A stretch of DNA of 41,395 nt. Source: a bacterium. Lineage in GTDB: Bacteria > Vulcanimicrobiota > Xenobia > Xenobiales > JADMJV01. The notes under the pieces were generated by a model. That model worked only from the letters and a program-made list of their open reading frames with translations, was not told the origin of the DNA and ran no database searches. The stretch's first letter is position 1; the number at the start of each line of letters is the position of its first letter. Below are positions 23,676-32,200 of the stretch, one piece after another. A program made the translations under genes and the position numbers. The stretch lies in contig JASBRJ010000025.1 of NCBI GenBank assembly GCA_030149525.1, forward strand, positions 1 through 41,395, read 5' to 3'.

Positions 23676-25969
23676 TGGGGAAAGTATCGCGAAGACAAAT
23701 AGACCAACGTAGAGGTTTGGCTATCCTGACAACTCTGCTAGTGATAGCTTTGCTCCTAGGCCTTCTCAGTGCATTTCTAGTCGTGAATAGAGCAGGCAAT
23801 CGCCTCACTGTTAATTCTGTGGAGCGTCGACAAGCGCAAGACGCAGCACTGACAGCTTTCGACTATGCCCGCTACAGCTTGGAGAAAGACCGTCTCTGGG
23901 CCGACCGTGACACACCGCTCTCGGGAAGTGACCAATTCCCATTTGTGTCTCCCATAGCGAAATTCAATTTAGGAAACAACGCAGACGGCGATGGCTTCAT
24001 AACCGGCGAGTATTCCCCCAGCAGAGATTTTGCCTCTCCACTCGCGACTGTCGAGATGACCGTTCGAAACAATCTGAAGAGCAAAACCGAATTGGCTGCC
24101 TCAGTTCCTAAACGAGCCGTTAACATTAGAGTGGTAGCCAAAGTCGGGGGGGTCACACGGGTTGTAGAGGGACTACTTAGACCTCAAGTACAATCCCATG
24201 AGAGTCTAGCCGCAGGAAGAGATATTGACCTGAGCTCCACCGCCGGACTGACAAGATTTGAGAGCAAAGACCCATATGTCAACCGAGTTCGAGCCGGGAG
24301 CGATCTCTTTCTTCCACCAAACTCCGACGTCAGGTTTTTAAAGCACGGCGAAGCCGCTTCCACTGACCGTTTACGACTTGGAAGTCAAAGTCTAGAGTCT
24401 GCCTCGGACGCCGCAGTCATTGCGGCCGGAGACATATCCGGAGGCAACTTCCTGACCAATGCCCCTTCAGGTTTCACTATCGCCGATTTTGATGATTCCG
24501 AACTCGACCTCCCGTCACAGAATGAGTCACTGCCCGCTGGGGAATGGAGGTTCGGTGACGCGGTCAAGGTTGAGTATATATCGCACAACCTCTCCTACGC
24601 CAGAACCGGCCCCATGGGAGTTCCACTCCCTCCGGGACAGGTGCAGCGTTATCAAAAGAAGTCTTCTACTTATAATATTTTAACAGCACCCAACGGCCAG
24701 AAATATGCAGCAGGCACTGCAATAGTCGGCACAACTGTCTTCGACCCACCATTTCCACCTGCTGGATTCTACCCAAGTGAGGGTGCGGCCTCATCGTACG
24801 GACTTGGCGCGGCGGGACCTGGAGGCTACGGCGACACAGGAGCCATGTATCCCGAATCCGACGTTCACACTCTGACTCCGGGCGTAGAGGCAAACGTTGT
24901 GACGGCGCAAATGGTCATCCATCCTGGAAAGAATATTCAGCTCAGCGGAGACTTTATTGTCACGGCGGATGGAAGCAGGAGCCCCGAACTTTACTTCGGC
25001 TACGACCTCTCCCCTGGTGGGGTCGCCACGCAGACTGCTTTGGTAAATGGAATTGAGGCAGCCAAGGACAGCCCGTCCACATATATGGCTTCCATCGAAG
25101 CCAACGGTGACGTTAATGTCACCGGTGGACTCCTGGGTTACGGCTCCATCATAGCAGGTGGCGATGTAACTATTAAAGCCTCCTCTGGTCTTCGAGCAGC
25201 ACCTGACCTTGGTGTTCTAGTCAAGGGCAACAATATTATTATCAACGCGGCCACCGAGCCTGAGCCGGCACTGCCAGGTGAGCCGATCAATGTCGACTAC
25301 GCTATATACCGAAGTGCCATCGTTGCCGAATCTGGAGGGGACTGGACTCAGTACAACAATTGGCTCGACCACGACGCGGCCACGCGTGGGCCCATCATCA
25401 CGAATTTGAAGACTCAGTCGTCGGGTGCCACTGCTTCAAGCCATTGGGCAACCTTTAACGCTGAAATCGGTGGTGGAGGACCTTACCCGGCCAGCCTGCT
25501 ATCGTCGTGGCCTGGTGGCAACATCAATCTCGGTCAATACATGCGACTGAAAGAGTACTATCAAACGGTAGCTACTGGTTACAACGATGGAGATGGTGAC
25601 GTCACTTGGCTGAATCTGTCCAGTCGCGAAGACGACGTCAGCGGTCGGATTCAGAATGTCCTGAATGGAATTGCCCAGTGGGCTGAATCCTACAAGAAGA
25701 CTTTCCAGGCTTATCTTGACAGTCCCGATCCTGGACTTCCAGACATGTTCATTGAAGGTCTACTGTACGCTGATGACAGTATTATTGTAAACGCGAGCGG
25801 AAAATCTGTGCGCCTTGAGGGAGCGGTTGTCGCGAAAACGGGGGATATCAAGATTAATGGAGCCTCTAAAGCTGAAGCCATCTACGACCGTGAGCTTGTT
25901 GACAATTTGTATAGCGCTGGCGGCACGGGCCCGATGCTATTAGAGAAAGTCTTCATGACTTTCGAATAG
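23675..25969 (+). CDS. PilX-like large pilin-associated protein (cluster C)
   Basis: A 764-residue protein with a PilX-type N-terminus: RRGLAILTTLLVIALLLGLL, then NRAGNRLTVNSVERRQAQ and a Tyr-containing helix. The body is a long beta-rich extracellular domain with a calcium-loop-like NADGDGFITGEY near residue 107 and DGDGDVTW near 640, and repeated VTGGLLGYGSIIAGGDVTIK and ADDSIIVNASGK blocks typical of beta-helix or bactofilin-like turns. I choose ATG at 23675, which has GGAGG 7 bases upstream, over the TTG at 23672. It ends the operon and is followed by a bidirectional terminator. Probably an exposed pilus-tip adhesin; the ligand is unknown. Confidence 0.75.
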   Translation: MGKVSRRQIDQRRGLAILTTLLVIALLLGLLSAFLVVNRAGNRLTVNSVERRQAQDAALTAFDYARYSLEKDRLWADRDTPLSGSDQFPFVSPIAKFNLGNNADGDGFITGEYSPSRDFASPLATVEMTVRNNLKSKTELAASVPKRAVNIRVVAKVGGVTRVVEGLLRPQVQSHESLAAGRDIDLSSTAGLTRFESKDPYVNRVRAGSDLFLPPNSDVRFLKHGEAASTDRLRLGSQSLESASDAAVIAAGDISGGNFLTNAPSGFTIADFDDSELDLPSQNESLPAGEWRFGDAVKVEYISHNLSYARTGPMGVPLPPGQVQRYQKKSSTYNILTAPNGQKYAAGTAIVGTTVFDPPFPPAGFYPSEGAASSYGLGAAGPGGYGDTGAMYPESDVHTLTPGVEANVVTAQMVIHPGKNIQLSGDFIVTADGSRSPELYFGYDLSPGGVATQTALVNGIEAAKDSPSTYMASIEANGDVNVTGGLLGYGSIIAGGDVTIKASSGLRAAPDLGVLVKGNNIIINAATEPEPALPGEPINVDYAIYRSAIVAESGGDWTQYNNWLDHDAATRGPIITNLKTQSSGATASSHWATFNAEIGGGGPYPASLLSSWPGGNINLGQYMRLKEYYQTVATGYNDGDGDVTWLNLSSREDDVSGRIQNVLNGIAQWAESYKKTFQAYLDSPDPGLPDMFIEGLLYADDSIIVNASGKSVRLEGAVVAKTGDIKINGASKAEAIYDRELVDNLYSAGGTGPMLLEKVFMTFE

Positions 25970-25991
25970 GCCTCCTAAGTCACTCCGAAAG

Positions 25992-26015
25992 AGAGTCCCG
26001 AATCGGGACTCTTTT
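25992..26015. terminator. Bidirectional terminator between cluster C and the CHAT gene
   Basis: GAGTCCCGA (25993-26001) pairs with TCGGGACTC (26003-26011), followed by TTTT on the plus strand and preceded by AAA so that the minus strand also ends in T's. It separates two convergent genes. Confidence 0.8.
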
Positions 26016-26028
26016 CATCTTATGGGCC

Positions 26029-28335
26029 TCAAATCCAATCCCCACTCAAAACAAAAGGCGCCCAGTAAAAAGGATGTCCATACCGCCCTTTGAGCATCTT
26101 GAGCTGCGCGATTCTGAGCGCGGTTCCTTTGGGTTGAGTCTTGAGTTCCCGGTAGAAGTCCGCGACGAGTTGTGTGGTCGCCTCGTCGGAGATCTGCCAT
26201 AGAGTGGCGATGACCGAAGGGCTTCCGGCGTACTGAAAGGACTGTTGCAGGCCGACGATCTCGTCGGCCCCGGTTTCTTCTCCCACCGCCGTCTCACAGG
26301 CCGACAGAAAGACGGAATAGGCTCGCAATCTCTGACCCAAGACGTCGGCCACGGTGACAGCCTGGTCCGAGGTGATGATACCGGAATCCAGAGGCTCCCC
26401 TTTCTCGTAAAAGCCGTGAGTTGCAAAATGCAGAATACCCGATCGATTCAGCCCGTTGAGAACCGCCTGCCGAGTCATTTTTTCCGCCGTATAGGCCTGG
26501 GCATCCGGGAGCGTCGAGACCACCGTGGCCGATTCGGTCAAGGTACCAGGCAGTCCGGGCCAGGTCCCCACTTTGACATCCCCCAGGGCGAACACAGCGG
26601 TCCCGGCATCTGTGGGCGCGAAGCCCTGCTTACGACGTGGATTCTTATCCTGGCCAAAAGATAAAGAGTGAGCCGACGGCGCTTCTACGACTTCAAAACT
26701 CTCAACCAGATACTTTCCGTCCTGGGTCAACAAAGAAGCAAAGGGCAGATAATGGAGCTTGCCGTGTGGCACGAAGATGACCCTCTTTTTCCCCGCCAGA
26801 TTACCCTCGATAGGAGCGATGAGATGCTGGGACAGTGAGAATAGCTTCGCCTTTACCGCCTTATCCGACTGGACCCGCGTGATCGCCTTACGGACCTCCT
26901 TCACGCTTTCCTCAAGGCTCTCTCGACCAACCGGTCGCCGAACCACCTGGACTTGACCACCCGACTCCAGCAAAAAGATAAACGCCTCGCTGCGACCTAG
27001 GAAATACTCTACCAGAATCTCATCGTCGGCCAGTTTCGGCAGCCGGAGTTGCCCCGGGTCGCCGGAGAGAAGGGAATAGTACTCCGGGTTCTGTTCTCGA
27101 ATGGAATCAAGAACCTGAAGATACTCGCGAACGGTTTCGGGCTCCGGCCGGGAAGCCAATTGTTGAAAAAGAGAGCGCTCCCGCTCCAGCAGAGCTTGAT
27201 CGACTCCAACTGGACTATGTTTCTCCAACTCCTGGTGAGAAAGAGCATCTCTCAAACTGCGCGATTTAAAAAGCTCCGAGAGTTCCAAACCTTTCCGAGC
27301 GTCTCCCTGAGTGAGCAACAATGCGATAGCGTGTTCAAAAACCAGACCCGGAGGCATCCAGTTCATCATCTTGCTGTCACCGGCCATCAGAGTCGCCTTG
27401 TTCTCCCGAAGCTTCAGCTTCGACCAGGCTCCGTCGATAATATCGATGGCCGCCAAGTAGCGCTCGGCCGCACGGGCGGACTCACCGGCCTGCTCAAGCC
27501 AATAACCTGTTCTTGCCTCCACCGCAAAGCCATAAAGTCCGAGCCCCGGACCACCGTTACTTCGAAATTCTTCATGCAATTGAAGCGCTTGCTGGTAGCG
27601 CCCGGAAACGGCGGCTAATCGAAAACCTAAGTTCGGACCCCCCGGAAGCTCAGAAAGATTGACCTCAGGCGACTCTTTCAAAAACTTGTATGCTTTCTCA
27701 CCGTAGAGAAGACTCTTCTCGTCCTGTTCATAGAGAAGAGCCTCGGCCACCAGAAGGTTGGAGAGCCCGAGGTTGGCCAGGTGATACTTTCGATTCGCAG
27801 GGTCGCTCTCCAGCAGCCCTTCCAAAACTGCAATATCCTGCTCTAGTCCTTGCAGAGCCGACTCCAGACCTTGAGCCATGTGGGTGGCATGAAACTTGGG
27901 TTTGATGAGATAAAACCGATCCACATTGTCACCGGGCCAGTCCTTAAGATGCTCATTACAGAAGGCCAGCGTCTTCTCCACATCACCTTCGCTGAAAAGA
28001 GCGGAAGCTCGCTGACAGATGGCTCTCCGCTTCTCGGCGGGGTCGACGGACGCCTCATTCAGGGACGCAAACGCCCCTTTGGCAATGGCGTTAGCTCGCA
28101 TCATGTCGTCTTTGCGACCCAACCGCATGTAGGCGATGGTCAACATCTGATAAACCTCGGCCACTTGCCGGGTCTTTTGCTCTGTCTGGAGCCGCTTGCC
28201 CAAAAGCTCTCCCTCCACCACGAGCTGCTCGTATTTGCCGGAGTGAAACAGTGACGTCAACTCATCTAGGGTCACTTCAGCCCAGGCCAAAGAAGTCAGC
28301 AACAAACAACCTGCAACGATTCGTCTCATTCTCAT
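26029..28335 (-). CDS. Exported CHAT-domain protein with helical repeats
   Basis: From the ATG at 28335 the protein is about 768 residues and opens with a signal peptide (MRMRRIVAGCLLLTSLAWAE); an ATG two codons later (28329) is equally possible. Residues 25-430 are helical TPR-like repeats. A CHAT caspase-like domain occupies the last 300 residues: GKLHYLPFASLL, HFATHGF with the catalytic His near 640, and VFLSACETAVGEETG with the catalytic Cys near 680, then the conserved IATLWQISDEAT. Both catalytic residues are present, so it should be an active cysteine protease or a signalling protein outside the cytoplasm. Its substrate is unknown. It is divergent from the Met/Cys-rich small protein and preceded by paired palindromes at 28411 and 28463. 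Confidence 0.85.
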   Translation of the reverse strand: MRMRRIVAGCLLLTSLAWAEVTLDELTSLFHSGKYEQLVVEGELLGKRLQTEQKTRQVAEVYQMLTIAYMRLGRKDDMMRANAIAKGAFASLNEASVDPAEKRRAICQRASALFSEGDVEKTLAFCNEHLKDWPGDNVDRFYLIKPKFHATHMAQGLESALQGLEQDIAVLEGLLESDPANRKYHLANLGLSNLLVAEALLYEQDEKSLLYGEKAYKFLKESPEVNLSELPGGPNLGFRLAAVSGRYQQALQLHEEFRSNGGPGLGLYGFAVEARTGYWLEQAGESARAAERYLAAIDIIDGAWSKLKLRENKATLMAGDSKMMNWMPPGLVFEHAIALLLTQGDARKGLELSELFKSRSLRDALSHQELEKHSPVGVDQALLERERSLFQQLASRPEPETVREYLQVLDSIREQNPEYYSLLSGDPGQLRLPKLADDEILVEYFLGRSEAFIFLLESGGQVQVVRRPVGRESLEESVKEVRKAITRVQSDKAVKAKLFSLSQHLIAPIEGNLAGKKRVIFVPHGKLHYLPFASLLTQDGKYLVESFEVVEAPSAHSLSFGQDKNPRRKQGFAPTDAGTAVFALGDVKVGTWPGLPGTLTESATVVSTLPDAQAYTAEKMTRQAVLNGLNRSGILHFATHGFYEKGEPLDSGIITSDQAVTVADVLGQRLRAYSVFLSACETAVGEETGADEIVGLQQSFQYAGSPSVIATLWQISDEATTQLVADFYRELKTQPKGTALRIAQLKMLKGRYGHPFYWAPFVLSGDWI

Positions 28336-28410
28336 CAGAGGCTGGTTTCTTCGCTCGACGGCTACAAATCCTTGAAAGAACCTGAAATCGTAAACGTCTC
28401 TCTGTCTCGT

Positions 28411-28471
28411 TGTTAACACTCGGCAACAAAATTCCGCGCAATCGTTTACATTTGAAACATAGTGTTAACAC
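28411..28471. promoter_or_regulatory. Paired TGTTAACA palindromes in the divergent CHAT/small-protein region
   Basis: The 8-bp palindrome TGTTAACA occurs at 28411-28418 and again at 28463-28470, the second extended to GTGTTAACAC. Their spacing is 52 bases, about five helical turns, in the 207-bp region between the two divergent starts. A possible -10 (TACAAT, 28502-28507) serves the plus-strand gene. This looks like a pair of operators for one regulator. Confidence 0.45.
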
Positions 28472-28542
28472 CTGACCCCATGCAAAGCGCTTCTTTCTCA
28501 ATACAATAACCCCAGACCAAGAAACCTAAGGAAGTGCTTAAA

Positions 28543-28827
28543 ATGAACATCAATATTAACAGCGGAGCCCAACAAGCCGGAGCTTTCGGCGGCATCAATC
28601 AAGGACAATTCGGACGACCGGGATTCGGCCAACTGGGCCAGGGGCAACAAGCCAACCCGATGATGCAGATGATGAAAATGATGATGCAGATGATGATGCA
28701 AATGATGCAAGGCGGCGCAGGCGGGCCCGGTGGAGCCGGCGGCGGATGTCAGTGCGGATGCGGCGGCACCGGCGGCGGTGGATGCGGATGTCGCGCTTGT
28801 CAGCGTGCGGGCGGACTCGGATTCTAG
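28543..28827 (+). CDS. Met-, Gly- and Cys-rich small protein
   Basis: A 94-residue protein of three parts: an N-terminal Gly/Gln/Asn/Phe part (residues 1-38, MNININSGAQQAG, then FGRPGFGQLGQG), a nearly pure Met/Gln stretch (about residues 40-57, MMQMMKMMMQMMMQMMQ), and a Gly/Cys tail with GGCQCGCGG and GCGCRACQRAGG. I choose ATG at 28543: AAGGAAG lies 8 bases upstream; a GTG at 28534 is within that ribosome site. It has no signal peptide. The Met and Cys clusters suggest soft-metal (copper, silver) binding or a cross-linked structural protein; both are inference. The CGCG tail resembles the end of the cluster A PilX-like protein. It is a single-gene unit ending in a strong terminator, divergent from the CHAT protein. 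Confidence 0.7.
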   Translation: MNININSGAQQAGAFGGINQGQFGRPGFGQLGQGQQANPMMQMMKMMMQMMMQMMQGGAGGPGGAGGGCQCGCGGTGGGGCGCRACQRAGGLGF

Positions 28828-28871
28828 ACCCTTCTAACGAACCACACTCTTTCTTTGTAAGTATGCTTTCT

Positions 28872-28900
28872 AAAAGGCCCCTCGCCAGGGGGCCTTTTTT
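28872..28900. terminator. Bidirectional terminator after the Met/Cys-rich gene
   Basis: AAAAGGCCCC (28872-28881), loop TCGCCA, GGGGGCC (28888-28894) and six T's. It begins 44 bases after the small-protein stop and overlaps the end of the convergent LytTR gene by two bases; the minus strand also has a T run after the hairpin. Confidence 0.88.
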
Positions 28901-29651
28901 ACGTCCAGCCGGTAGCTTTTTTGAAGTCGGCGGCGTACCGCCTGGAGAGGGGAATCTCGGTGCTCTTAGGATCGTCCATAACAAGAATGAATGAACCCGA
29001 GAACCAGGCCCGCATTCGTCCCACTCTGGAGACGTTAACGATGTACCCCTTGTGAACTCGCATGAAGCCGAAAGGAGCAAGCTTCGTTTCCAACTCCTTG
29101 AGCTTTTGCTTGACCTTGAGGGGTGGATGGCCTGGTGTGTGAAGAGTCACTGTACGACCGTCGGCCTCTACCCAATGAATAGCCTCGTAGTCGAGGAGAA
29201 TCCAGGAGTCTTCGCTCACCTCTGCCCAGATTTTAGGCTTGCTCTTGTGGGCCCAGACCATCCCAAAGCTCTGGCGCTGACGCTCTGAGTGATCAGACTC
29301 AGCCAGAAGCCGCTCCACCGTTTCCTGCAACCGTTCCGGTTCGAACGGCTTCAAGACGTAGTCGAAAGCGGCCAGCCGAAAGGCCTCGACGGCGTGTCCG
29401 GCCTTCCCTGTAGCAAACACGATCCTGGGTGGCTCCTTGAGACCCAGAAGGCGGCTGGCCACCTCAAGTCCGGTTAACCCGGGCATTTCGATATCCAGAA
29501 AAACGACATCGAAATCGCTGTTGGTGGCCTGAGCTAGAGCATCGTTTCCATCCACCGCTTCAAAAATCTCTGCATCGGGCAGAAAACCCTTGAGAAGCTC
29601 GGTCAGGACTTCACGAATAGAAATTTCATCTTCAGCAACTAGAATTTTCAA
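28899..29651 (-). CDS. LytTR-family response regulator
   Basis: A 250-residue response regulator. The N-terminal receiver domain (1-120) is complete: acidic pair at E7/D8, phospho-acceptor Asp53 in VVFLDIEMPG, Thr81 in FATGK, and Lys101 in DYVLKPF. The C-terminal LytTR DNA-binding domain (about 150-248) has WVEADGRTVTLHTPGH, LKVKQKLKELETKL and FGFMRVHKGYIVNVSRV. LytTR regulators bind paired direct repeats and usually control secreted or surface products. It lies 39 bases downstream of a second LytTR gene on the same strand. No sensor kinase is adjacent. Confidence 0.92.
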   Translation of the reverse strand: MKILVAEDEISIREVLTELLKGFLPDAEIFEAVDGNDALAQATNSDFDVVFLDIEMPGLTGLEVASRLLGLKEPPRIVFATGKAGHAVEAFRLAAFDYVLKPFEPERLQETVERLLAESDHSERQRQSFGMVWAHKSKPKIWAEVSEDSWILLDYEAIHWVEADGRTVTLHTPGHPPLKVKQKLKELETKLAPFGFMRVHKGYIVNVSRVGRMRAWFSGSFILVMDDPKSTEIPLSRRYAADFKKATGWT

Positions 29652-29690
29652 AGTTCAAGAAAGTTCATGACAGAAGAGCAACCTCCTTTC

Positions 29691-30446
29691 TCACAGTCTC
29701 GCCTTCACACGTCCAATGCCTAAGCCGGTGCGCTTACGGAATTTTGAAGCGTAGCGACGAGAAACGGGAAGAGCGGTATCCTCGTCGTTCTTGATTTTCA
29801 CCAACAGCCCCCCGGACGACCATCGCTGAACTTCACTCACCTGGGCGGAATTCACCATATAGCTTTTGTGGATTCTCAAGAAATGGGCGGCTCCCAATTG
29901 GGTTTCCAATTCCTTGAGCCGATCTCTCACGAAATAGTCTTTGTCCGACTCATGGTGCAAGCGGACTTTCCCCCCCTCGGAGACGGCCCATTGGAGACCG
30001 TGGACATCCACCGACTCCCAGTCGCCCTCCTCGGTCTGAGCCCAGATCCTGGGACTTTCGTCCATTTCGCTCTTGCTCACCGTGTTCTTGGCCACATCTT
30101 CCAAACGACTCATCACATGATCGGGAGCACAACGGATATCATCGCCGTCGAAGGTCAACAGAACACCGGGCCTGGACTTGTCGGCAAAGTTGTCGAGCTG
30201 CTTTTTGAGAGGGGAAAAGGCCAGTGCCCCAGGGTTGAGAAGGCGAAGCAGACTGGCGGCAGCGGAGTTTTTGGCGATCAGTTGGAGATCCAGAAGAACC
30301 AGATCGATTCTATGATTCTCGAAGAGCTGCAGAACCCGGTCGGCGGTCCCGGCGTGAAGATAGGTTGCTTGCGGCGCCATTCGCGCTACGGTTTGATTGA
30401 GTTGATGACTGGCTTCCATGTCCTGGCTGGCAATGAGCACTTTCAT
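29691..30446 (-). CDS. LytTR-family regulator with degenerate receiver domain
   Basis: A 251-residue paralogue of the downstream LytTR regulator. The LytTR domain is intact (GLQWAVSEGGKVRLHHES, RDRLKELETQL, HFLRIHKSYMVNSAQVSE). The receiver is altered: the N-terminal acidic pair is reduced (LIASQDME), although Asp53 in LVLLDLQL remains, and the region after it (NPGALAFSPLKKQLDNFAD) lacks the usual T...KP pattern and is interrupted by an unusual GVLLTFDGDDIRCAPDHVM stretch. It may therefore be controlled by something other than phosphorylation, or by dimerising with the next regulator. I choose ATG at 30446; GGAG lies 11 bases upstream, and a TTG at 30455 is the alternative. Confidence 0.82.
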   Translation of the reverse strand: MKVLIASQDMEASHQLNQTVARMAPQATYLHAGTADRVLQLFENHRIDLVLLDLQLIAKNSAAASLLRLLNPGALAFSPLKKQLDNFADKSRPGVLLTFDGDDIRCAPDHVMSRLEDVAKNTVSKSEMDESPRIWAQTEEGDWESVDVHGLQWAVSEGGKVRLHHESDKDYFVRDRLKELETQLGAAHFLRIHKSYMVNSAQVSEVQRWSSGGLLVKIKNDEDTALPVSRRYASKFRKRTGLGIGRVKARL

Positions 30447-30622
30447 GTGAGACAATACTCCATTCCGTCTTGATTCTGTGAACTTGGATAGCTCACAACC
30501 CTACCTTAATCGCCTGGAACTCTCTTGAGGGAAGTTTATCCATGACTGGGTAGTTGACGCACATAAGCGGTAAAAGGTTCCACATAACCGCCCGACCCTT
30601 TTGGTCATTTAACAGCTTCTTG

Positions 30623-30642
30623 ACACTTTACCCTTAAAGTGT
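30623..30642. promoter_or_regulatory. Inverted repeat just before the 30647 gene
   Basis: ACACTTTA (30623-30630) and TAAAGTGT (30635-30642) form a perfect 8-bp inverted repeat around four bases, starting within a TTGACA (30620-30625). It ends 4 bases before the chosen ATG, so a protein bound there, or a hairpin, could control expression. Confidence 0.4.
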
Positions 30643-30646
30643 GGAT

Positions 30647-32200
30647 ATGCAGATCGGTTCACGACAACATCAAGGCTGTCCCTACTTGGCTCAACTCAAG
30701 GCACAACAGGCCGCCGCGCAGAGCCCGGCAACCAACCAGGCTCCTCCTTCAGACACTTTTCAATTCGGTCCGTCCATGCCGATCATCAACGGCGAAGTCC
30801 AAATCCCCAAGACGGGAACAGTCGTGCGCAATCTCCTGATTCCACACAAGAGCTACTCTCTACCACCTTTGAAAAGACGCGATCTCGGCCTCCGAGCAGA
30901 GGGGCCCCTGGGAGAGTTTGTGGTGGCCGGCAATCAATGGCCGGAAGAGAAGATTCACCCTCTTTTCCCAGAATTCAAGCAACTGAGCGGTCGAGACAAA
31001 ATGGCCTCTATCGCCCACTACGCAACAACCAGTCGTCGCACCGGCAAACTGGAGCCTCTGGGGAAATTCGGGATTACCAAGAATCCTCAATTGATCGTGG
31101 ATCCCATCGGGATGCGATGGCCGTTCGAAGCCACTGCACAAACAGCTGCGGCTCGCCCCCGTGAGAAAAACATGCACGGGAGAGGGGGCTGGGGCGAGAT
31201 TGAAATCATTCCTAATCCCGATCCCTCAAAACGAATGCCGACCGGCGTGCTGAGCAAAGGCGGCCTCGGAGACCTTCGGCTTTCACTCGGTGCCGAACAA
31301 GACACAAACGTGGTGGGCGGTGCCCTGGGGATACCCTTGAGTCCTAACGAGCAAGGCGTGGAGTCTGCAAATTTTCTGATGCTGAGCGGTCCCGGTTCCC
31401 AACTCGACGATCTGGACTTTTTCGCCAAGCCGCTCTCCACGGTCGCTCTTCCGAACGAAGACACACCAGGCAAGTTCAAGCTCCTAGACCACGCCTTCAA
31501 GGCCTCTGCTGAGAGCGGGGTTCGCCCGGGGAACCACATGTTTCGCTACGACCAAGACGGCAACTACAACCCAGCGGCCGACATACCGGCCGAAGTAAAC
31601 CTGGTTCCGAACCCAAAACTCTCTCTTCACAAACTCGCCCCCTTGGCCACTCAGAATATTGACGGCGTCGACGGCGACGCTGTTCGCGACGAGTTCGACA
31701 ATGTTGAACTCCACGGGGGAGGCAAGGTATTGGACCTGGCTCTCTCCGAAGCTCTCATCGAAAAGAATGCTTCTCTCAAAACGGGCCAATCGTTGTCCCT
31801 TTCCGTCAAGGACGTGAACGGCAAGCCGCTTGAGCTCAAGGCCAGGGTGGCTGAGCAGACAGCAGACGGAACCCGAGTGGAATTCGTGGAGCCCTCACCG
31901 GAGGCGCAGATGGCGATTTACCAATCTATGGATCTTCTCTACGAGATCGGTCGACGCATCACTCCCGGCGACGAACTTTACACCATCAATGTAAAGACCG
32001 AGAACGGAGTGTGGAAAAACGACGTAGCCAAAGTGATGGCGAAGGGTGAGTTTTTTCCCAGTAAGTTCGCCGACGAGCAGCGACTTTACGGCCACACCGA
32101 GCGGGCGGGCCATACTCCTTTGCTGAGAAAGATGCTCTCGGGCATCCGATGGGCCACCGGCAATATTGCCGAGGCGCTGAGCTTCTTGTCTTGGAGCTAA
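30647..32200 (+). CDS. Large protein of unknown function
   Basis: A 517-residue protein from the ATG at 30647 (a GTG at 30641 is the alternative); neither has a clear Shine-Dalgarno. I do not recognise it. It has no signal peptide. Residues 1-45 are a flexible, Gln/Ala/Pro-rich segment ending PPSDTFQFGPS, which resembles the N-termini of other nearby genes. The rest is globular: conserved-looking blocks include GKFGITKNPQLIVDPIGMRW, GGWGEIEIIPNPDPSKRMPT and MFRYDQDGNYNPAADIPAEV. The last (with Tyr, Asp, Asn) could be a metal or ligand site, and the N-terminal part up to residue 250 has the feel of a catalase- or haem-peroxidase-like fold; that is a weak impression. It ends one base pair before the convergent exported gene. 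Confidence 0.6.
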   Translation: MQIGSRQHQGCPYLAQLKAQQAAAQSPATNQAPPSDTFQFGPSMPIINGEVQIPKTGTVVRNLLIPHKSYSLPPLKRRDLGLRAEGPLGEFVVAGNQWPEEKIHPLFPEFKQLSGRDKMASIAHYATTSRRTGKLEPLGKFGITKNPQLIVDPIGMRWPFEATAQTAAARPREKNMHGRGGWGEIEIIPNPDPSKRMPTGVLSKGGLGDLRLSLGAEQDTNVVGGALGIPLSPNEQGVESANFLMLSGPGSQLDDLDFFAKPLSTVALPNEDTPGKFKLLDHAFKASAESGVRPGNHMFRYDQDGNYNPAADIPAEVNLVPNPKLSLHKLAPLATQNIDGVDGDAVRDEFDNVELHGGGKVLDLALSEALIEKNASLKTGQSLSLSVKDVNGKPLELKARVAEQTADGTRVEFVEPSPEAQMAIYQSMDLLYEIGRRITPGDELYTINVKTENGVWKNDVAKVMAKGEFFPSKFADEQRLYGHTERAGHTPLLRKMLSGIRWATGNIAEALSFLSWS

